Source of the DNA: Erwinia aphidicola
Lineage (GTDB): Bacteria; Pseudomonadota; Gammaproteobacteria; Enterobacterales; Enterobacteriaceae
NCBI RefSeq assembly: GCF_024169515.1
Contig: NZ_JAMKCQ010000001.1
Location: forward strand, 4,588,001-4,652,000
Reading direction: 5' to 3'
Length of the DNA: 64,000 bases
Both the position numbers and the translations under genes were made by a program. Shown one piece after another: positions 36,101-44,285 of this stretch. Within the stretch, counting starts at the first letter, position 1. The number at the start of each line of letters is the position of its first letter. The notes beneath the pieces were generated by a model. The model made no database searches, was not told the DNA's origin, and saw only the letters and a list, made by a program, of their open reading frames with translations.

Positions 36101-39100
36101 ACGGTCGACGCCGGGCAGTTCCTGCATCAGGGTGGTGACATCAAGGCCGGCAGCATTGACGTGCAGGCCGACACCCTGTCGATGAGCAGCAACCTGCAGG
36201 ACGCGCTGCGCCAGGCGACGATGAGTGCCGATGACATTAGCCTGCGCGGCACTGATATCGGTCTTGCGGGCGCCAAGCTGACTGCAACAGATACCCTCAG
36301 CCTGAGCGCGCGCAACAATCTGACCATTACCACCGCCAGAAGCAGCCACACGGCTGACCTCGGGGTTATCTCCGGCTCGATGGGCAACCGTACACGCGGC
36401 GGCACGGAGGCGGCCGGCTCCCGGATGGCGCAGGTCAGCGGCGAATGGCAGCAGGTGCTGGGGAGCGAGCTTAACGCCGGCGGCAATCTCACGCTCAATG
36501 CCGGGCGTGACGTGACGCTGACGGGCAGCCAGCTCCAGGCAGGCGGCCAGCTGGGCGTGCAGGCCGGGGGTAATATCAACCTCCTTGCCGATAAGACCAC
36601 CAATAGCACGCACCTGGACGCCAACAGCCGGACTTCGTCAGTCAGCAACAGCCGCGAGGAACAGCGCCTGGCATTAAGCGCACTCGGCGGAGACCAGGGC
36701 GTCACCCTGGTGGCAGGTAACCAGCTGCTGGCCGAAGGCGCACAGGTTGCCAGCAAAGAGGGCCGCATCGGCGTCAGCGCGCAGGACGTGACGATTAAGG
36801 ACGCACGGACCCACTCGCAGGACCAGGACAGCGAAAACAAACGCGAGGGCAAGACCAAAAGCCATCGCATCGAGCAAAACACACGCGAGACCAGCAGCGG
36901 CAGCACCTTCAGCGGTCAGCAAGGGGTCACGGTTATCGGGCGTGAAGGCGATGTCACCGTCACCGGCAGCGCCCTGCACAGTGACCAGGGCGCCATCGCC
37001 CTGCAGGCGAAAAAGGATGTGACCCTCAGTACCGCCACCGAACGCGAGTCAAGCTTCAGTGAAGAACGGTCTCAGAAAAAGGGCTTCCTGAAAAAAAGCA
37101 GCAGCCACAGCGTGGCGCATGACGCCACCACGCGCGAGAAAGGTACCCTGCTCAGCGGGGAGAGCGTCAGCGTCAGCGCCGGCAATGACCTGACGGTCAC
37201 CGGGTCGGCGATTGCTGCCGACCGTGATGTGAACCTGCAGGCCGGACATAACGTTGATATCGGTGCGGCCACCGAGACCGACACCCACTACCGGTTGGAT
37301 GAGAAGAAAAAGAGCGGCCTGCTGGGCAGCGGCGGCATCGGCTTTACGATTGGTAAGCAGTCGAGCAAACACGAAGTCGACGAGAAAGGCAGAACCCAGA
37401 GCCAGAGCGTCAGCACCGTCGGCAGCAGCCAGGGCAATGTCAGCATCACCGCAGGCAACCAGCTGCACATCGGCGGCGCCGACCTGGTGGCGGCCGGAGA
37501 TCTGGCGCTGACCGGTGACAGCGTGGCTATCGACCCGGGCTACGACCAGCGCACCCGCCGGGAAACCTTCGAGCAGAAGCAGAGCGGGCTTAACCTGGCG
37601 CTGTCGGGCAGCGTGGGCAGCGCGCTCAACACCGCCGTCAGCACGGCTCAGCAGGCAAGAAAGGAAGGCGACGGACGCCTGAACGCGCTGCAAAACACCA
37701 AAGCGGCGCTGTCCGGCGTGCAGGCTGCACAGGCCTGGGCGCGTGACGACGCCCTGACCGGGGCGGCGGATGCGAAAAATGCCGCAGCCGGCCTGCAGTC
37801 GGGTGATGAAGGTGCCGCGCAGGGGGCCACCAACACCGTTGGCGTTACCGCCTCCTGGGGCAGCCAGTCGTCGAAGAGCGAAACCCGCACCGACAGCCGC
37901 CAGTCGCAGGGCAGCACGCTCAACGCCGGGCAAAACCTGTCGATAACGGCAGCCGGTAAGAATAACGCCGCGCAAAGCGGCGATATCGCGATATCCGGCA
38001 GTCAGCTGAAGGCGGGCAAAAACCTGACGCTCGACGCCGCGCGGGATATTACCCTGCACTCCGCGCAAAACAGCGAATCCACAACGGGCACTAACAGCAG
38101 TAAAGGCGGTAGCGTCGGCGTGGGTATCGGCGCCGGTACGGGCGGCTACGGCATCAGCGTCTCTGCCGGGGTGAACGCCGGTAAGGGGCATGAGAACGGC
38201 AGCGGCCTGACCCACAGCGAAACCACGCTCGACGCGGGCAGCCATCTCAGCCTGACCAGCGGCCGCGACACCACCCTGAAAGGGGCGCAGGCCAGCGGGG
38301 AAAAAATCACCGTTGACGCCGGGCGCAACCTGACGCTGGAAAGCGAGCGGGACAGCGACCGCTATAACGCAAAGCAGCAGAACGCCGGCGCGGGCGGCAG
38401 CTTCACCTTCGGCTCAGCCGGTTCCGCCAGCGTCAGCGCCAGCCGGGACAGGCTCAAAAGCAACTTTGACAGCGTCAAAGAGCAGACCGGGCTGTTTGCG
38501 GGCAAAGGCGGCTATGACGTCACCGTCAAAGAGCACACCCAGCTCGACGGCGCGGTAATAGCCAGCACGGCGGAGAGCGACAAGAACCGCCTCGATACCG
38601 GCACGCTGGGCTGGAGCGACATCCACAACCAGGCAGATTACCGCGCCACGCACAGCGGCGGCAGCCTCAGCACCGGCGGCCCGGTCGGCAAGGACCTGCT
38701 GGCCAATATGGCCGGAAGCATGCTGTCGGGCGCCAACAACAGCGGCCATGCAGAGGGCACGACGAAGGCCGGGGTCAGTGAAGGCGCCCTGCTCATCCGT
38801 GACCAGGACGGGCAGCAGCAGGATGTCACCACCCTGAACCGGGATACCGACCACGCCAACGACGGCAGCATCAGCCCGATATTTAACAGGGAGAAGGAGC
38901 AGAACCGGCTCAGGCAGGCGCAGCTTATCGGCGAAATCGCCGGTCAGGCGATGGACGTTATCCGCACCCAGGGCGACATCGCCGGGCTGAAGGCCCAGAC
39001 CGACCCGGCGGCGCTGGCGCAGGCGCGGGAGCAGCTGAAGAAGGACGACAAACCGTTCCGCGAGTCGGACGTGCTGCAGCGCGCCTACGACAACGCGATG

Positions 39101-40387
39101 CGGCAGTACGGCACCGGCAGCGACCTGCAGAAGGCGGCGCAGGCGGTAACGGGCGCGCTGACGGCGCTGGCGGGCAACAACCTGGCCGGGGCGCTGGCGA
39201 GCGGCGCATCGCCGTATCTGGCGACGGAAATTAAGAAGCTGACCACTAATCCGCTGACCGGCAAGGTGGACGTGGCCAGCAACGCGATGGCGCACGCAGT
39301 GCTGGGCGCGGTCACGGCACAGCTGAACCACCAGTCGGCCGTGGCCGGCGGGCTGGGCGCCGGCGGCGGCGAACTGGCGGCGCGCTACATCGCCGGTCAG
39401 CTGTTCCCGGGCAAAACCGCAGAGCAGCTGAGCGAAAGCGAGAAACAGCAGGTCAGCGCGCTGAGCCAGCTGGCCTCAGGGCTTGCAGGCGGCCTGGCGA
39501 CGGGCGATACTGGCGGTGCTGTGGCGGCCGCCCAGGCGGGTAAGAATGCGGTGGAGAATAACTTCCTGAGCAGTACCTCCTCGGAAAAACGTGATGCTTT
39601 GGCAGAGAAAGTCTTAAAAGGCGATAAATCCCTGCAAACCGCGCAAGAGTTTTTGCAACTGGAGAATGCTGATACACGCAGTGATGCATTAGTTGCTAAA
39701 TTCAATAAAGAACCAGCCAGCATGAGCAGTGCAGAGCGTACAGAACTAGCCAGTTATTTGAGAGTTTATGCTGCCGAAATGCAGACTCAATATGATGAGG
39801 CCGTAACTAAGGAACTGATTACAGGGATGCTGACAGGGCAGAACTATCAACAATCAGCCCCGCAAACGAAAGCTCAACAAGAGGCCCAAAAAATCATGAA
39901 TACCTGGGGCTACCATAAATCGAATGCCAGCATTGGTGACCCTGCCCTGTTGTTCGGCGGTAATATGTTGGGCACCACGATAAAAGAGGGCATGGCGCTG
40001 AATGCGGCAATTGGCGCGGGAGTTAATACGGTATCTCAGTTGTCTGGAAAAGATCCGTTCAGCTATGTTGATGCCATTATGGCCGGAGTGACCGCTGCAG
40101 CGACAACAGGAAAAGGTATCGGGGCATCGGCTGCAATTAATATGGGCGGTGCTGCTGTTGGCAGCGGGATTAAAGGTGAAGACCCGACTAATTCAGTTAT
40201 CAGTACCGGATTAGGTTCCGTGATTGGTGGCAGTACTGGAAAGGCTATATCTGGATCTTTAGGAACTTCTGTAAAAGAGGGAACGGCAGATATTATTAGC
40301 AATATCGGTGGGTCCGTTACTAGTGAAGCTGTTGGAAATACTGTAAAAGGAACGCTTGATGAAGCCGATAAATCCGTTAAAAATTAA
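30167..40387 (+). CDS. cdiA: CdiA, contact-dependent growth inhibition effector
   Basis: Secreted filament of 3406 residues that delivers its C-terminal toxin to neighbouring bacteria. Extended signal peptide ESPR at residues 1-70 (MNKHCYRLIFSRTHGELRVV). TPS domain to about 300, with NPNLNPNSAPARVILNEV and VIVANPAGIVCNGCGTINAG. FHA-1 repeats (LDNxxGxLxS type) run to about 1430. A Trp/Tyr-rich receptor-binding region occupies about 1450-1640 (DYKWHRYNYYWRTYG). A periplasmic-type region follows, then FHA-2 from about 1940 to 2800, then the pretoxin domain ending at VENN (residues 3129-3132, bases 39551-39562). The 274-residue CT is rich in Gly/Ala/Ser with weakly hydrophobic stretches (DPFSYVDAIMAGVTAAA) and has no nuclease motif. 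With its membrane-type immunity protein this suggests a membrane-active toxin. AGGGAAG precedes the ATG. Composition of the CT is clearly lower in G+C. Confidence 0.95.
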   Translation: MNKHCYRLIFSRTHGELRVVSELARSCSSEPGQHRGAGIAAENRLWVTLRRAVWLLGLAMFAAPVMASGIVADGSAAPGQRPEVIATQNGLPQVNITAPNQAGVSHNQYQQFDVDHKGAILNNSAVMTSTQMAGMIQGNPNLNPNSAPARVILNEVNSNNPSQLRGFLEVAGGKAQVIVANPAGIVCNGCGTINAGRMTLTTGKPQMNADGSLAGYQVERGVISVEGGGLNGDARHDTGYVDLLARAVKVNAGVWAKEEVSVVAGRNRISADGKSVAPLSDNGSAKPQLAIDMGQMGGMYSGSIRMIGTEAGVGVRNQNAQVQAGKTLTVSSEGRLSWQSDAQNAATQAGGDIRMAARDAVDYQGKLHGGGQLSVQSREGKLTQSGTLAAAGDVQLNAARSIASSGHLLAGSDANSQINRDASLRLESQGDIRASGSLLSKKEIDVSGRRVDISGAHVAASRARLNAREGGAALRDSAIDSKQLVINTAADIDARQAQVKAGRWDVTANNLFNQQATWSQTGTGESRFALTGRLDNSDGTIESRQLSFSAAALTNSRGSLLALDNAAQQWQVSGLLDNAGGEIGSNGDLRLDAGSLDNQNGTVKTQAALAVNTSGAVNNAGGNLLAGNALTLSAGGDVSNESGTLSGGQLTLSAAGLLANGKGEISGQSLTLTTGSLDNALGKIVAQNDVTLTSQQGLNNAGGWLEAGNGLALNAGGDWDNRGGIAQGGHQVNASALSLDNTGGRLQSGGDLSLNSSGDIVNRTGKLTAQQALSVNAGAASLFDNDDGSLQSGGALTLQGGRLNNRQSGRIYSQNALSLSLDGEWNNQGGTLTGSGSSWVRAANLLNAQGAINALDSLDMQFSGKLDNGQGRIFSQLSQTLNAQDIVNVGGWMGSQGSWHAVSGSFDNAQGSVQSQQDVQLAANWLGNAQGALQSAADLVLHVAQDIDNHGGKVSAQGLLAVQGSTADAHAGAINNAGGQWLAGEALNIAALSLNNSQNGQLYSQKLLRLKLNGELDNRGGRLQSGDALSLDAQALNNAGGTTDARQALTLRILSLLDNTGGTIRSNGDQRVTAGDINNRQGVFSSRGDIDLATAQLDNAGGTLIGQGAGTYHIARLDNQQGKVHSAASLTLDATRVNNQGGQLVAMQALRLRADALDNSAQGTLSSQASLDLQADSLNNRDGGLILGTTHAGIRARDIDNAAGRLQSAGTLTFTDVATLDNRQGRLLANGNIAINAGLSPGASPLALRNQGGRVESAGDLTLHTRTLENQRGTLLGLQSLTLSAQQDYIRTAGETVSSNGKVTFSLSGAFTNLADWLLPGELILNAASITNPAVLVGKTLQLTTGTLQNSGRIEADTMTMNVDTLDNAAALMGDDITVRARTIDNHGQPAVIAAAHRLTLQAGERLSNRDGALLYSGDSLSLHSDDLIENRASFIEADGDLAVEARRLDNLREGLEIQRDAEKSDYKWHRYNYYWRTYGSAVNPDKSTMAPTTQQLTFQDDAAAQSNRYGTLLAIDAAGKRAQVRVKDNKGQLTDLWVNYLALKPNADGSYAMTFYETRGGNQLATIPTPYQNGFHWEHDWTQVLTWDPEKHIDIDSAPFITDYNNFRERSESGTVTRDRLVSEGIGARILAGGNMLLRITGQLLNDASVITAGGNLTQDGGGSVDNRGYSVNERRQAVIVDHYDKDTHHWYPTFNRDETTALTTVDGIITGNGTVTINGASITNTTVNQAQISRLESALNAVDAERAELERNPLAFTVEGATPVVGDTTLAPLGRPLLPAELALTQLQHLGNVATAIPNNALFAQHTAPASPFLVVTDERFTNRDKFISSDYLLGRVGYDPAQVHKRLGDGFYEQRLVREQVLALTGKPSVRGEDAMAQYQQLMNNGSQVAQDFHLVPGVALTPEQIAALQQDIVWLVSETVQTADGPQTVWVPKVYLAQSTLRLTGDGAVIGGGSLQLSAGSITNAGNLFADKALTVDAGQFLHQGGDIKAGSIDVQADTLSMSSNLQDALRQATMSADDISLRGTDIGLAGAKLTATDTLSLSARNNLTITTARSSHTADLGVISGSMGNRTRGGTEAAGSRMAQVSGEWQQVLGSELNAGGNLTLNAGRDVTLTGSQLQAGGQLGVQAGGNINLLADKTTNSTHLDANSRTSSVSNSREEQRLALSALGGDQGVTLVAGNQLLAEGAQVASKEGRIGVSAQDVTIKDARTHSQDQDSENKREGKTKSHRIEQNTRETSSGSTFSGQQGVTVIGREGDVTVTGSALHSDQGAIALQAKKDVTLSTATERESSFSEERSQKKGFLKKSSSHSVAHDATTREKGTLLSGESVSVSAGNDLTVTGSAIAADRDVNLQAGHNVDIGAATETDTHYRLDEKKKSGLLGSGGIGFTIGKQSSKHEVDEKGRTQSQSVSTVGSSQGNVSITAGNQLHIGGADLVAAGDLALTGDSVAIDPGYDQRTRRETFEQKQSGLNLALSGSVGSALNTAVSTAQQARKEGDGRLNALQNTKAALSGVQAAQAWARDDALTGAADAKNAAAGLQSGDEGAAQGATNTVGVTASWGSQSSKSETRTDSRQSQGSTLNAGQNLSITAAGKNNAAQSGDIAISGSQLKAGKNLTLDAARDITLHSAQNSESTTGTNSSKGGSVGVGIGAGTGGYGISVSAGVNAGKGHENGSGLTHSETTLDAGSHLSLTSGRDTTLKGAQASGEKITVDAGRNLTLESERDSDRYNAKQQNAGAGGSFTFGSAGSASVSASRDRLKSNFDSVKEQTGLFAGKGGYDVTVKEHTQLDGAVIASTAESDKNRLDTGTLGWSDIHNQADYRATHSGGSLSTGGPVGKDLLANMAGSMLSGANNSGHAEGTTKAGVSEGALLIRDQDGQQQDVTTLNRDTDHANDGSISPIFNREKEQNRLRQAQLIGEIAGQAMDVIRTQGDIAGLKAQTDPAALAQAREQLKKDDKPFRESDVLQRAYDNAMRQYGTGSDLQKAAQAVTGALTALAGNNLAGALASGASPYLATEIKKLTTNPLTGKVDVASNAMAHAVLGAVTAQLNHQSAVAGGLGAGGGELAARYIAGQLFPGKTAEQLSESEKQQVSALSQLASGLAGGLATGDTGGAVAAAQAGKNAVENNFLSSTSSEKRDALAEKVLKGDKSLQTAQEFLQLENADTRSDALVAKFNKEPASMSSAERTELASYLRVYAAEMQTQYDEAVTKELITGMLTGQNYQQSAPQTKAQQEAQKIMNTWGYHKSNASIGDPALLFGGNMLGTTIKEGMALNAAIGAGVNTVSQLSGKDPFSYVDAIMAGVTAAATTGKGIGASAAINMGGAAVGSGIKGEDPTNSVISTGLGSVIGGSTGKAISGSLGTSVKEGTADIISNIGGSVTSEAVGNTVKGTLDEADKSVKN

Positions 40388-40643
40388 TCAGAGTGTCAAT
40401 TTAAATACTCTTGTTAAATTGGTGGTTCGTTGTATTTTGTGTGTTTTTTTTATAGCAATGATGGGCTGTCTTCTCGGCAGATTAATAGTATTTTTTAAAG
40501 CCAATTTTTTACTATTTGATTGGAAAAAGGATGTTTTTTATTCTTTAAAAGTAGGCGCTTCCGCTGGTACATTAGCTGGGATCGGCATCTGGATAAAAGC
40601 CAAACTGCAAGAGCGAAAAGATAGCAAATCCCGATCTGAATAA
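40359..40643 (+). CDS. cdiI: CdiI, predicted membrane immunity protein for the cdiA toxin
   Basis: About 94 residues from the ATG at 40359, which has AAAGGA upstream and overlaps the cdiA end by 29 bp. Two membrane segments are visible: a long one near residues 17-45 (VVRCILCVFFIAMMGCLLGR) and one near 62-80 (SLKVGASAGTLAGIGIWIKA), followed by a charged tail (QERKDSKSRSE). The position directly after cdiA-CT and the low G+C content are as expected for an immunity gene. Two-segment immunity proteins are known for pore-forming CDI toxins such as that of EC93. Homology not confirmed. Confidence 0.75.
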   Translation: MKPINPLKINQSVNLNTLVKLVVRCILCVFFIAMMGCLLGRLIVFFKANFLLFDWKKDVFYSLKVGASAGTLAGIGIWIKAKLQERKDSKSRSE

Positions 40644-40649
40644 CTTTAT

Positions 40650-40675
40650 AATCCCGGCCACTGAGCCGGGATTTT
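40650..40675 (+). terminator. intrinsic terminator after cdiI
   Basis: AATCCCGGC pairs with GCCGGGATT followed by a TTTTA-type tail. Equivalent hairpins end modules o1 (43925-43952) and o3 (49515-49540). Confidence 0.8.
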
Positions 40676-40689
40676 ACTTTATACACCAG

Positions 40690-41019
40690 TCAGTTACCGT
40701 TCTGTCTTTGTGGCTTACTGATCACCTCGATCAGCTCCGTCATCTGTCGCTGCTTGCGGGCCGATAGCTTACAGACCTTCCTCAGCGTCTGCATAATCTC
40801 CGGTTCCGGCTCTGCCTGCCGGGCCGTAATCACCAGGCAGCCCGCCATCACCCGCACGTCAATCTTCACCCCGGTATCAAACCCCGCCTGTTCCAACCAG
40901 TCGCCCTTCAGGTTCATGCTGGAGCTGTAGGTGTAGCGTGCCGCGCTGCTTCTGGTTTTGGGGTGGCGCGTGCCGGTACAGCTGACGGTATACTGCCGCT
41001 GCACTTTGGGCACGCTCAA
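40690..41019 (-). CDS. SymE-like type I toxin-antitoxin toxin
   Basis: SymE of E. coli is an SOS-induced, AbrB-fold protein that binds nucleic acids and is held silent by the cis-antisense RNA SymR. This reading frame has 109 codons. The core MNLKGDWLEQAGFDTG, VDVRVMAGCLVITA and LRKVCKLSARKQRQMTELI matches SymE closely, and the upstream RHPKTRSSAARYTYSS part is typical of variants. No ATG is available: the frame opens with TTG at the junction with cdiA-derived DNA, so the natural N-terminus may have been replaced. It lies antisense to the leader of orphan module o1. Two broken copies occur at the equivalent places of other modules. Confidence 0.75.
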   Translation of the reverse strand: MSVPKVQRQYTVSCTGTRHPKTRSSAARYTYSSSMNLKGDWLEQAGFDTGVKIDVRVMAGCLVITARQAEPEPEIMQTLRKVCKLSARKQRQMTELIEVISKPQRQNGN

Positions 41020-43591
41020 CGCCGGGCAAAACCTGTCGATAACGGCAACCGGTAAGAATAACGCCGCGCAAAGCGGCGATATCGCGATATCCGGCAGTCA
41101 GCTGAAGGCGGGCAAAAACCTGACGCTCGACGCCGCGCGGGATATTACCCTGCACTCCGCGCAAAACAGCGAATCCACAACGGGCACTAACAGCAGTAAA
41201 GGCGGTAGCGTCGGCGTGGGTATCGGCGCCGGTACGGGCGGCTACGGCATCAGCGTCTCTGCCGGGGTGAACGCCGGTAAGGGGCATGAGAACGGCAGCG
41301 GCCTGACCCACAGCGAAACCACGCTCGACGCGGGCAGCCATCTCAGCCTGACCAGCGGCCGCGACACCACCCTGAAAGGGGCGCAGGCCAGCGGGGAAAA
41401 AATCACCGTTGACGCCGGGCGCAACCTGACGCTGGAAAGCGAGCGGGACAGCGACCGCTATAACGCAAAGCAGCAGAACGCCAGCGCGGGCGGCAGCTTC
41501 ACCTTCGGCTCAGCCGGTTCCGCCAGCGTCAGCGCCAGCCGGGACAGGCTCAAAAGCAACTTTGACAGCGTCAAAGAGCAGACCGGGCTGTTTGCGGGCA
41601 AAGGCGGCTATGACGTCACCGTCAAAGAGCACACCCGGCTCGACGGCGCGGTAATAGCCAGCACGGCGGAGAGCGACAAGAACCGCCTCGATACCGGCAC
41701 GCTGGGCTGGAGCGACATCCACAACCAGGCAGATTACCGCGCCACGCACAGCGGCGGCAGCCTCAGCACCGGCGGCCCGGTGGGCAAGGACCTGCTGACC
41801 AATATGGCCGGCGGCATGCTGTCGGGCGCCAACAACAGCGGCCATGCAGAGGGCACGACGAAGGCCGGGGTCAGTGAAGGCGCCCTGCTCATCCGTGACC
41901 AGGACGGGCAGCAGCAGGATGTCACCACCCTGAACCGGGATACCGACCACGCCAACGACGGCAGCATCAGCCCGATATTTAACAGGGAGAAGGAGCAGAA
42001 CCGACTCAGGCAGGCCCAGCTTATCGGCGAAATCGCCGGTCAGGCGATGGACGTTATCCGCACCCAGGGCGACATCGCCGGGCTGAAGGCGCAGACCGAC
42101 CCGGCGGCGCTGGCGCAGGCGCGCGAGCAGCTGGCCAAAGACGGTAAAGCAACCGGCAGCGCGGCGGTGATGCAGCGCGCCTACGACAACGCGATGCGGC
42201 AGTACGGCACCGGCAGCGACCTGCAGAAGGCGGCGCAGGCGGTAACGGGCGCGCTGACGGCGCTGGCGGGCAACAACCTGGCCGGGGCGCTGGCGAGCGG
42301 CGCATCGCCGTATCTGGCGACGGAAATTAAGAAGCTGACCACCAACCCGCTGACCGGCAAGGTGGACGTGGCCAGCAACGCGATGGCGCACGCGGTGCTG
42401 GGCGCGGTGACGGCGCAGCTGAACAACCAGTCGGCCGTGGCCGGCGGGCTGGGCGCCGGCGGCGGCGAACTGGCGGCGCGGGTTATCGCCGGGCAGCTGT
42501 TCCCGGGCAAAACCGCAGACCAGCTGAGCGAAAGTGAGAAACAGCAGGTCAGCGCGCTGAGCCAGCTGGCCTCAGGGCTTGCAGGCGGCCTGGCATCGGG
42601 CGATACTGGCGGTGCTGTGGCGGCCGCCCAGGCGGGTAAGAATGCGGTGGAGAATAATGCGCTGCATGCCGATCAGATAGATGCATTTGCAGCGAAAGCG
42701 AAAGGGTGTGAGGTTCGTGGCGACTGTCAGCAGGTCGTGAAAGAGATGGAGGATCTGAGCCTTAAGCAGCAGAAAGAAATGATTGCTGTGTGTGCTTCGG
42801 ACCCTAAAGCCTGTAAAGCGACTTATGGTGATATACCGGCTAACGGCATGCTGGTTCGTGAAGCAATAGATCGCGTACTTGGTGATGATGTACCATCAAA
42901 AATGAAGAACGATATGTCTTCATTGCTGGCACAGCAGATCGAAGCTGAGGGAGTTGTCTCCAGTACCGAGTTCGCAAATCAGTTGCAGAGCCGCTACGAT
43001 ATAGACCCACAGCAGGCAGAGATTTATGCGGCGGCAGCGCTGGGTGCTGTAACCGGTGGGATGGGTAAAGGCGGTAAACCTGCTGCCGGAACGGAAGGTA
43101 AGAACATCGTTCTTGTGGACTCCGGCAAGAAAGGAGCCTGGAACAAGGCGATGAACAAGCCAGAACCGAATACGGTTTATAAGGTTGATGGGAACAAAAC
43201 ATTCCAGACGGATGAACAAGGCAGAACCAGCTTTGCCGAAGGTACATTGTCTTGGGGTAAAAATGACAGAAATACTTATCAGCAATGTAAAGCTGGTCAA
43301 TGTGGTAATCCTGGTGATGAAGGTGGACATTTAATTGCCAGCATTTTTAATGGTCCAGGTGAGAAACTCAACCTCGTTCCGATGGATGGAAATCTGAATA
43401 AAGGTGTGTGGAAGCAGATGGAAAATACTTGGGCCAGTGCTTTGAGAAATGGTCAGCAAGTCAATGTAAAAATAGCGCCAGTTTATATCGGGGATAGCAA
43501 ACGTCCCGATAGTTTTAGTGTAATATATTCCATTGATGGTGCTCGTCCAGTTATCAAAGATATTAGCAATACTCCGGGAGGGCTAAAATGA
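40958..43591 (+). CDS. orphan CdiA C-terminal module o1, endonuclease-NS-type toxin
   Basis: A 5'-truncated cdiA copy. From 41010 to 42658 it is nearly identical to cdiA 37914-39562 (1649 bp in both), covering FHA-2 and pretoxin domains. Codons before 41010 lie antisense to the symE-like gene and have no convincing start. After VENN (42647-42658) a new CT of about 310 residues follows. Its end contains GDEGGHLIASIFNGPGEKLN and LVPMDGNLNKGVWKQMEN, the pattern of DNA/RNA non-specific endonucleases of the NucA/endonuclease-NS-2 type, with His near residue 790 as the likely general base. Such silent modules can become active by recombination into cdiA. It overlaps its immunity gene by ATGA. Confidence 0.85.
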   Translation: MGWRVPVQLTVYCRCTLGTLNAGQNLSITATGKNNAAQSGDIAISGSQLKAGKNLTLDAARDITLHSAQNSESTTGTNSSKGGSVGVGIGAGTGGYGISVSAGVNAGKGHENGSGLTHSETTLDAGSHLSLTSGRDTTLKGAQASGEKITVDAGRNLTLESERDSDRYNAKQQNASAGGSFTFGSAGSASVSASRDRLKSNFDSVKEQTGLFAGKGGYDVTVKEHTRLDGAVIASTAESDKNRLDTGTLGWSDIHNQADYRATHSGGSLSTGGPVGKDLLTNMAGGMLSGANNSGHAEGTTKAGVSEGALLIRDQDGQQQDVTTLNRDTDHANDGSISPIFNREKEQNRLRQAQLIGEIAGQAMDVIRTQGDIAGLKAQTDPAALAQAREQLAKDGKATGSAAVMQRAYDNAMRQYGTGSDLQKAAQAVTGALTALAGNNLAGALASGASPYLATEIKKLTTNPLTGKVDVASNAMAHAVLGAVTAQLNNQSAVAGGLGAGGGELAARVIAGQLFPGKTADQLSESEKQQVSALSQLASGLAGGLASGDTGGAVAAAQAGKNAVENNALHADQIDAFAAKAKGCEVRGDCQQVVKEMEDLSLKQQKEMIAVCASDPKACKATYGDIPANGMLVREAIDRVLGDDVPSKMKNDMSSLLAQQIEAEGVVSSTEFANQLQSRYDIDPQQAEIYAAAALGAVTGGMGKGGKPAAGTEGKNIVLVDSGKKGAWNKAMNKPEPNTVYKVDGNKTFQTDEQGRTSFAEGTLSWGKNDRNTYQQCKAGQCGNPGDEGGHLIASIFNGPGEKLNLVPMDGNLNKGVWKQMENTWASALRNGQQVNVKIAPVYIGDSKRPDSFSVIYSIDGARPVIKDISNTPGGLK

Positions 43592-43920
43592 AAGAATTAG
43601 ATGATCTACATAATAAAATTGGTCACCTTTTAGTAGGTGCTGGCCCAGAGAATGCTAAGAAGATCATTGCTCGAGCCAAATTACCACTTGATGGTGAGTC
43701 ATGTGAGTATGAATATGATTACATTGATCAGACAGACAGTGAAGACTGGTTTGTGCCTGATAAGTTAGCCAGCCATGACCTTAGGTTGCTATTAGTTAAA
43801 ATGCGGAATTTTTATATTAAAAATAACATGACTAATGGAAAACCAGCATGGACATCATGTGAAATAACCGTTGATATACCAGAAGAAAAAATAAGCATAA
43901 ATCTTCAATACGATGATTAA
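43588..43920 (+). CDS. CdiI-o1, immunity protein for the nuclease module
   Basis: 110 residues, acidic, cytoplasmic, starting in an ATGA overlap with the toxin stop. The C-terminal part WTSCEITVDIPEEKISINLQ and YDD, and the overall helix-strand pattern, resemble the YezG/DUF600 immunity family, which is known to pair with endonuclease-NS toxins. Low G+C compared with the cdiA-derived DNA before it. A terminator follows at once. Family assignment is by eye. Confidence 0.75.
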   Translation: MKELDDLHNKIGHLLVGAGPENAKKIIARAKLPLDGESCEYEYDYIDQTDSEDWFVPDKLASHDLRLLLVKMRNFYIKNNMTNGKPAWTSCEITVDIPEEKISINLQYDD

Positions 43921-43924
43921 CTGT

Positions 43925-43952
43925 AATCCCAGCCCTCGCAGCTGGGATTTTA
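43925..43952 (+). terminator. intrinsic terminator after cdiI-o1
   Basis: AATCCCAGC (43925-43933) pairs with GCTGGGATT (43941-43949), followed by TTAC. Confidence 0.78.
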
Positions 43953-43965
43953 CCTTATATACCAG

Positions 43966-44285
43966 TCAGTTACCGCCATTTCTCTGCGGCCTGCTGATCA
44001 CCTCGATCCGCTCAGTCACCTGCCGCTGCTTGCGGGCTGACAGCCTACAGACCTTCCTCAGCGTCTGCATAATCTCCGGTTCCGGCTCCGGCTGCTGTGC
44101 CGTAATTACCAGGCAGCCCGCCATCACCCGCACGTTAATCTTCACCACGTTATCAAACCCCGCCTGCTACAGCCAGTCGCCCTTCAGGTTCATGCTGGAG
44201 CTGTAGGTGAAGCGTGCCGCGCTGCTTCTGGTTTTGGGGTGGCGCGTGCCGGTACAGCTGACGGTATACTGCCGCTGCGCTTTGG
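43966..44285 (-). pseudogene. symE-like gene, second copy, interrupted
   Basis: Aligns with the copy at 40690-41009. The C-terminal part reads INVRVMAGCLVITAQ and LRKVCRLSARKQRQVTE, but a TAG replaces a glutamine-type codon in the region of DWL-x-QAGF (near 44167-44170), so only about 60 codons remain open. It lies antisense to the leader of module o2. Confidence 0.8.

Noticed and set aside
30181..39723. Many minus-strand frames inside cdiA, some over 300 codons
   Set aside because: They are antisense shadows of a G+C-rich repetitive gene. Composition is Arg/Ala/Leu-rich without domains, and the same shadows recur in each cdiA duplicate.
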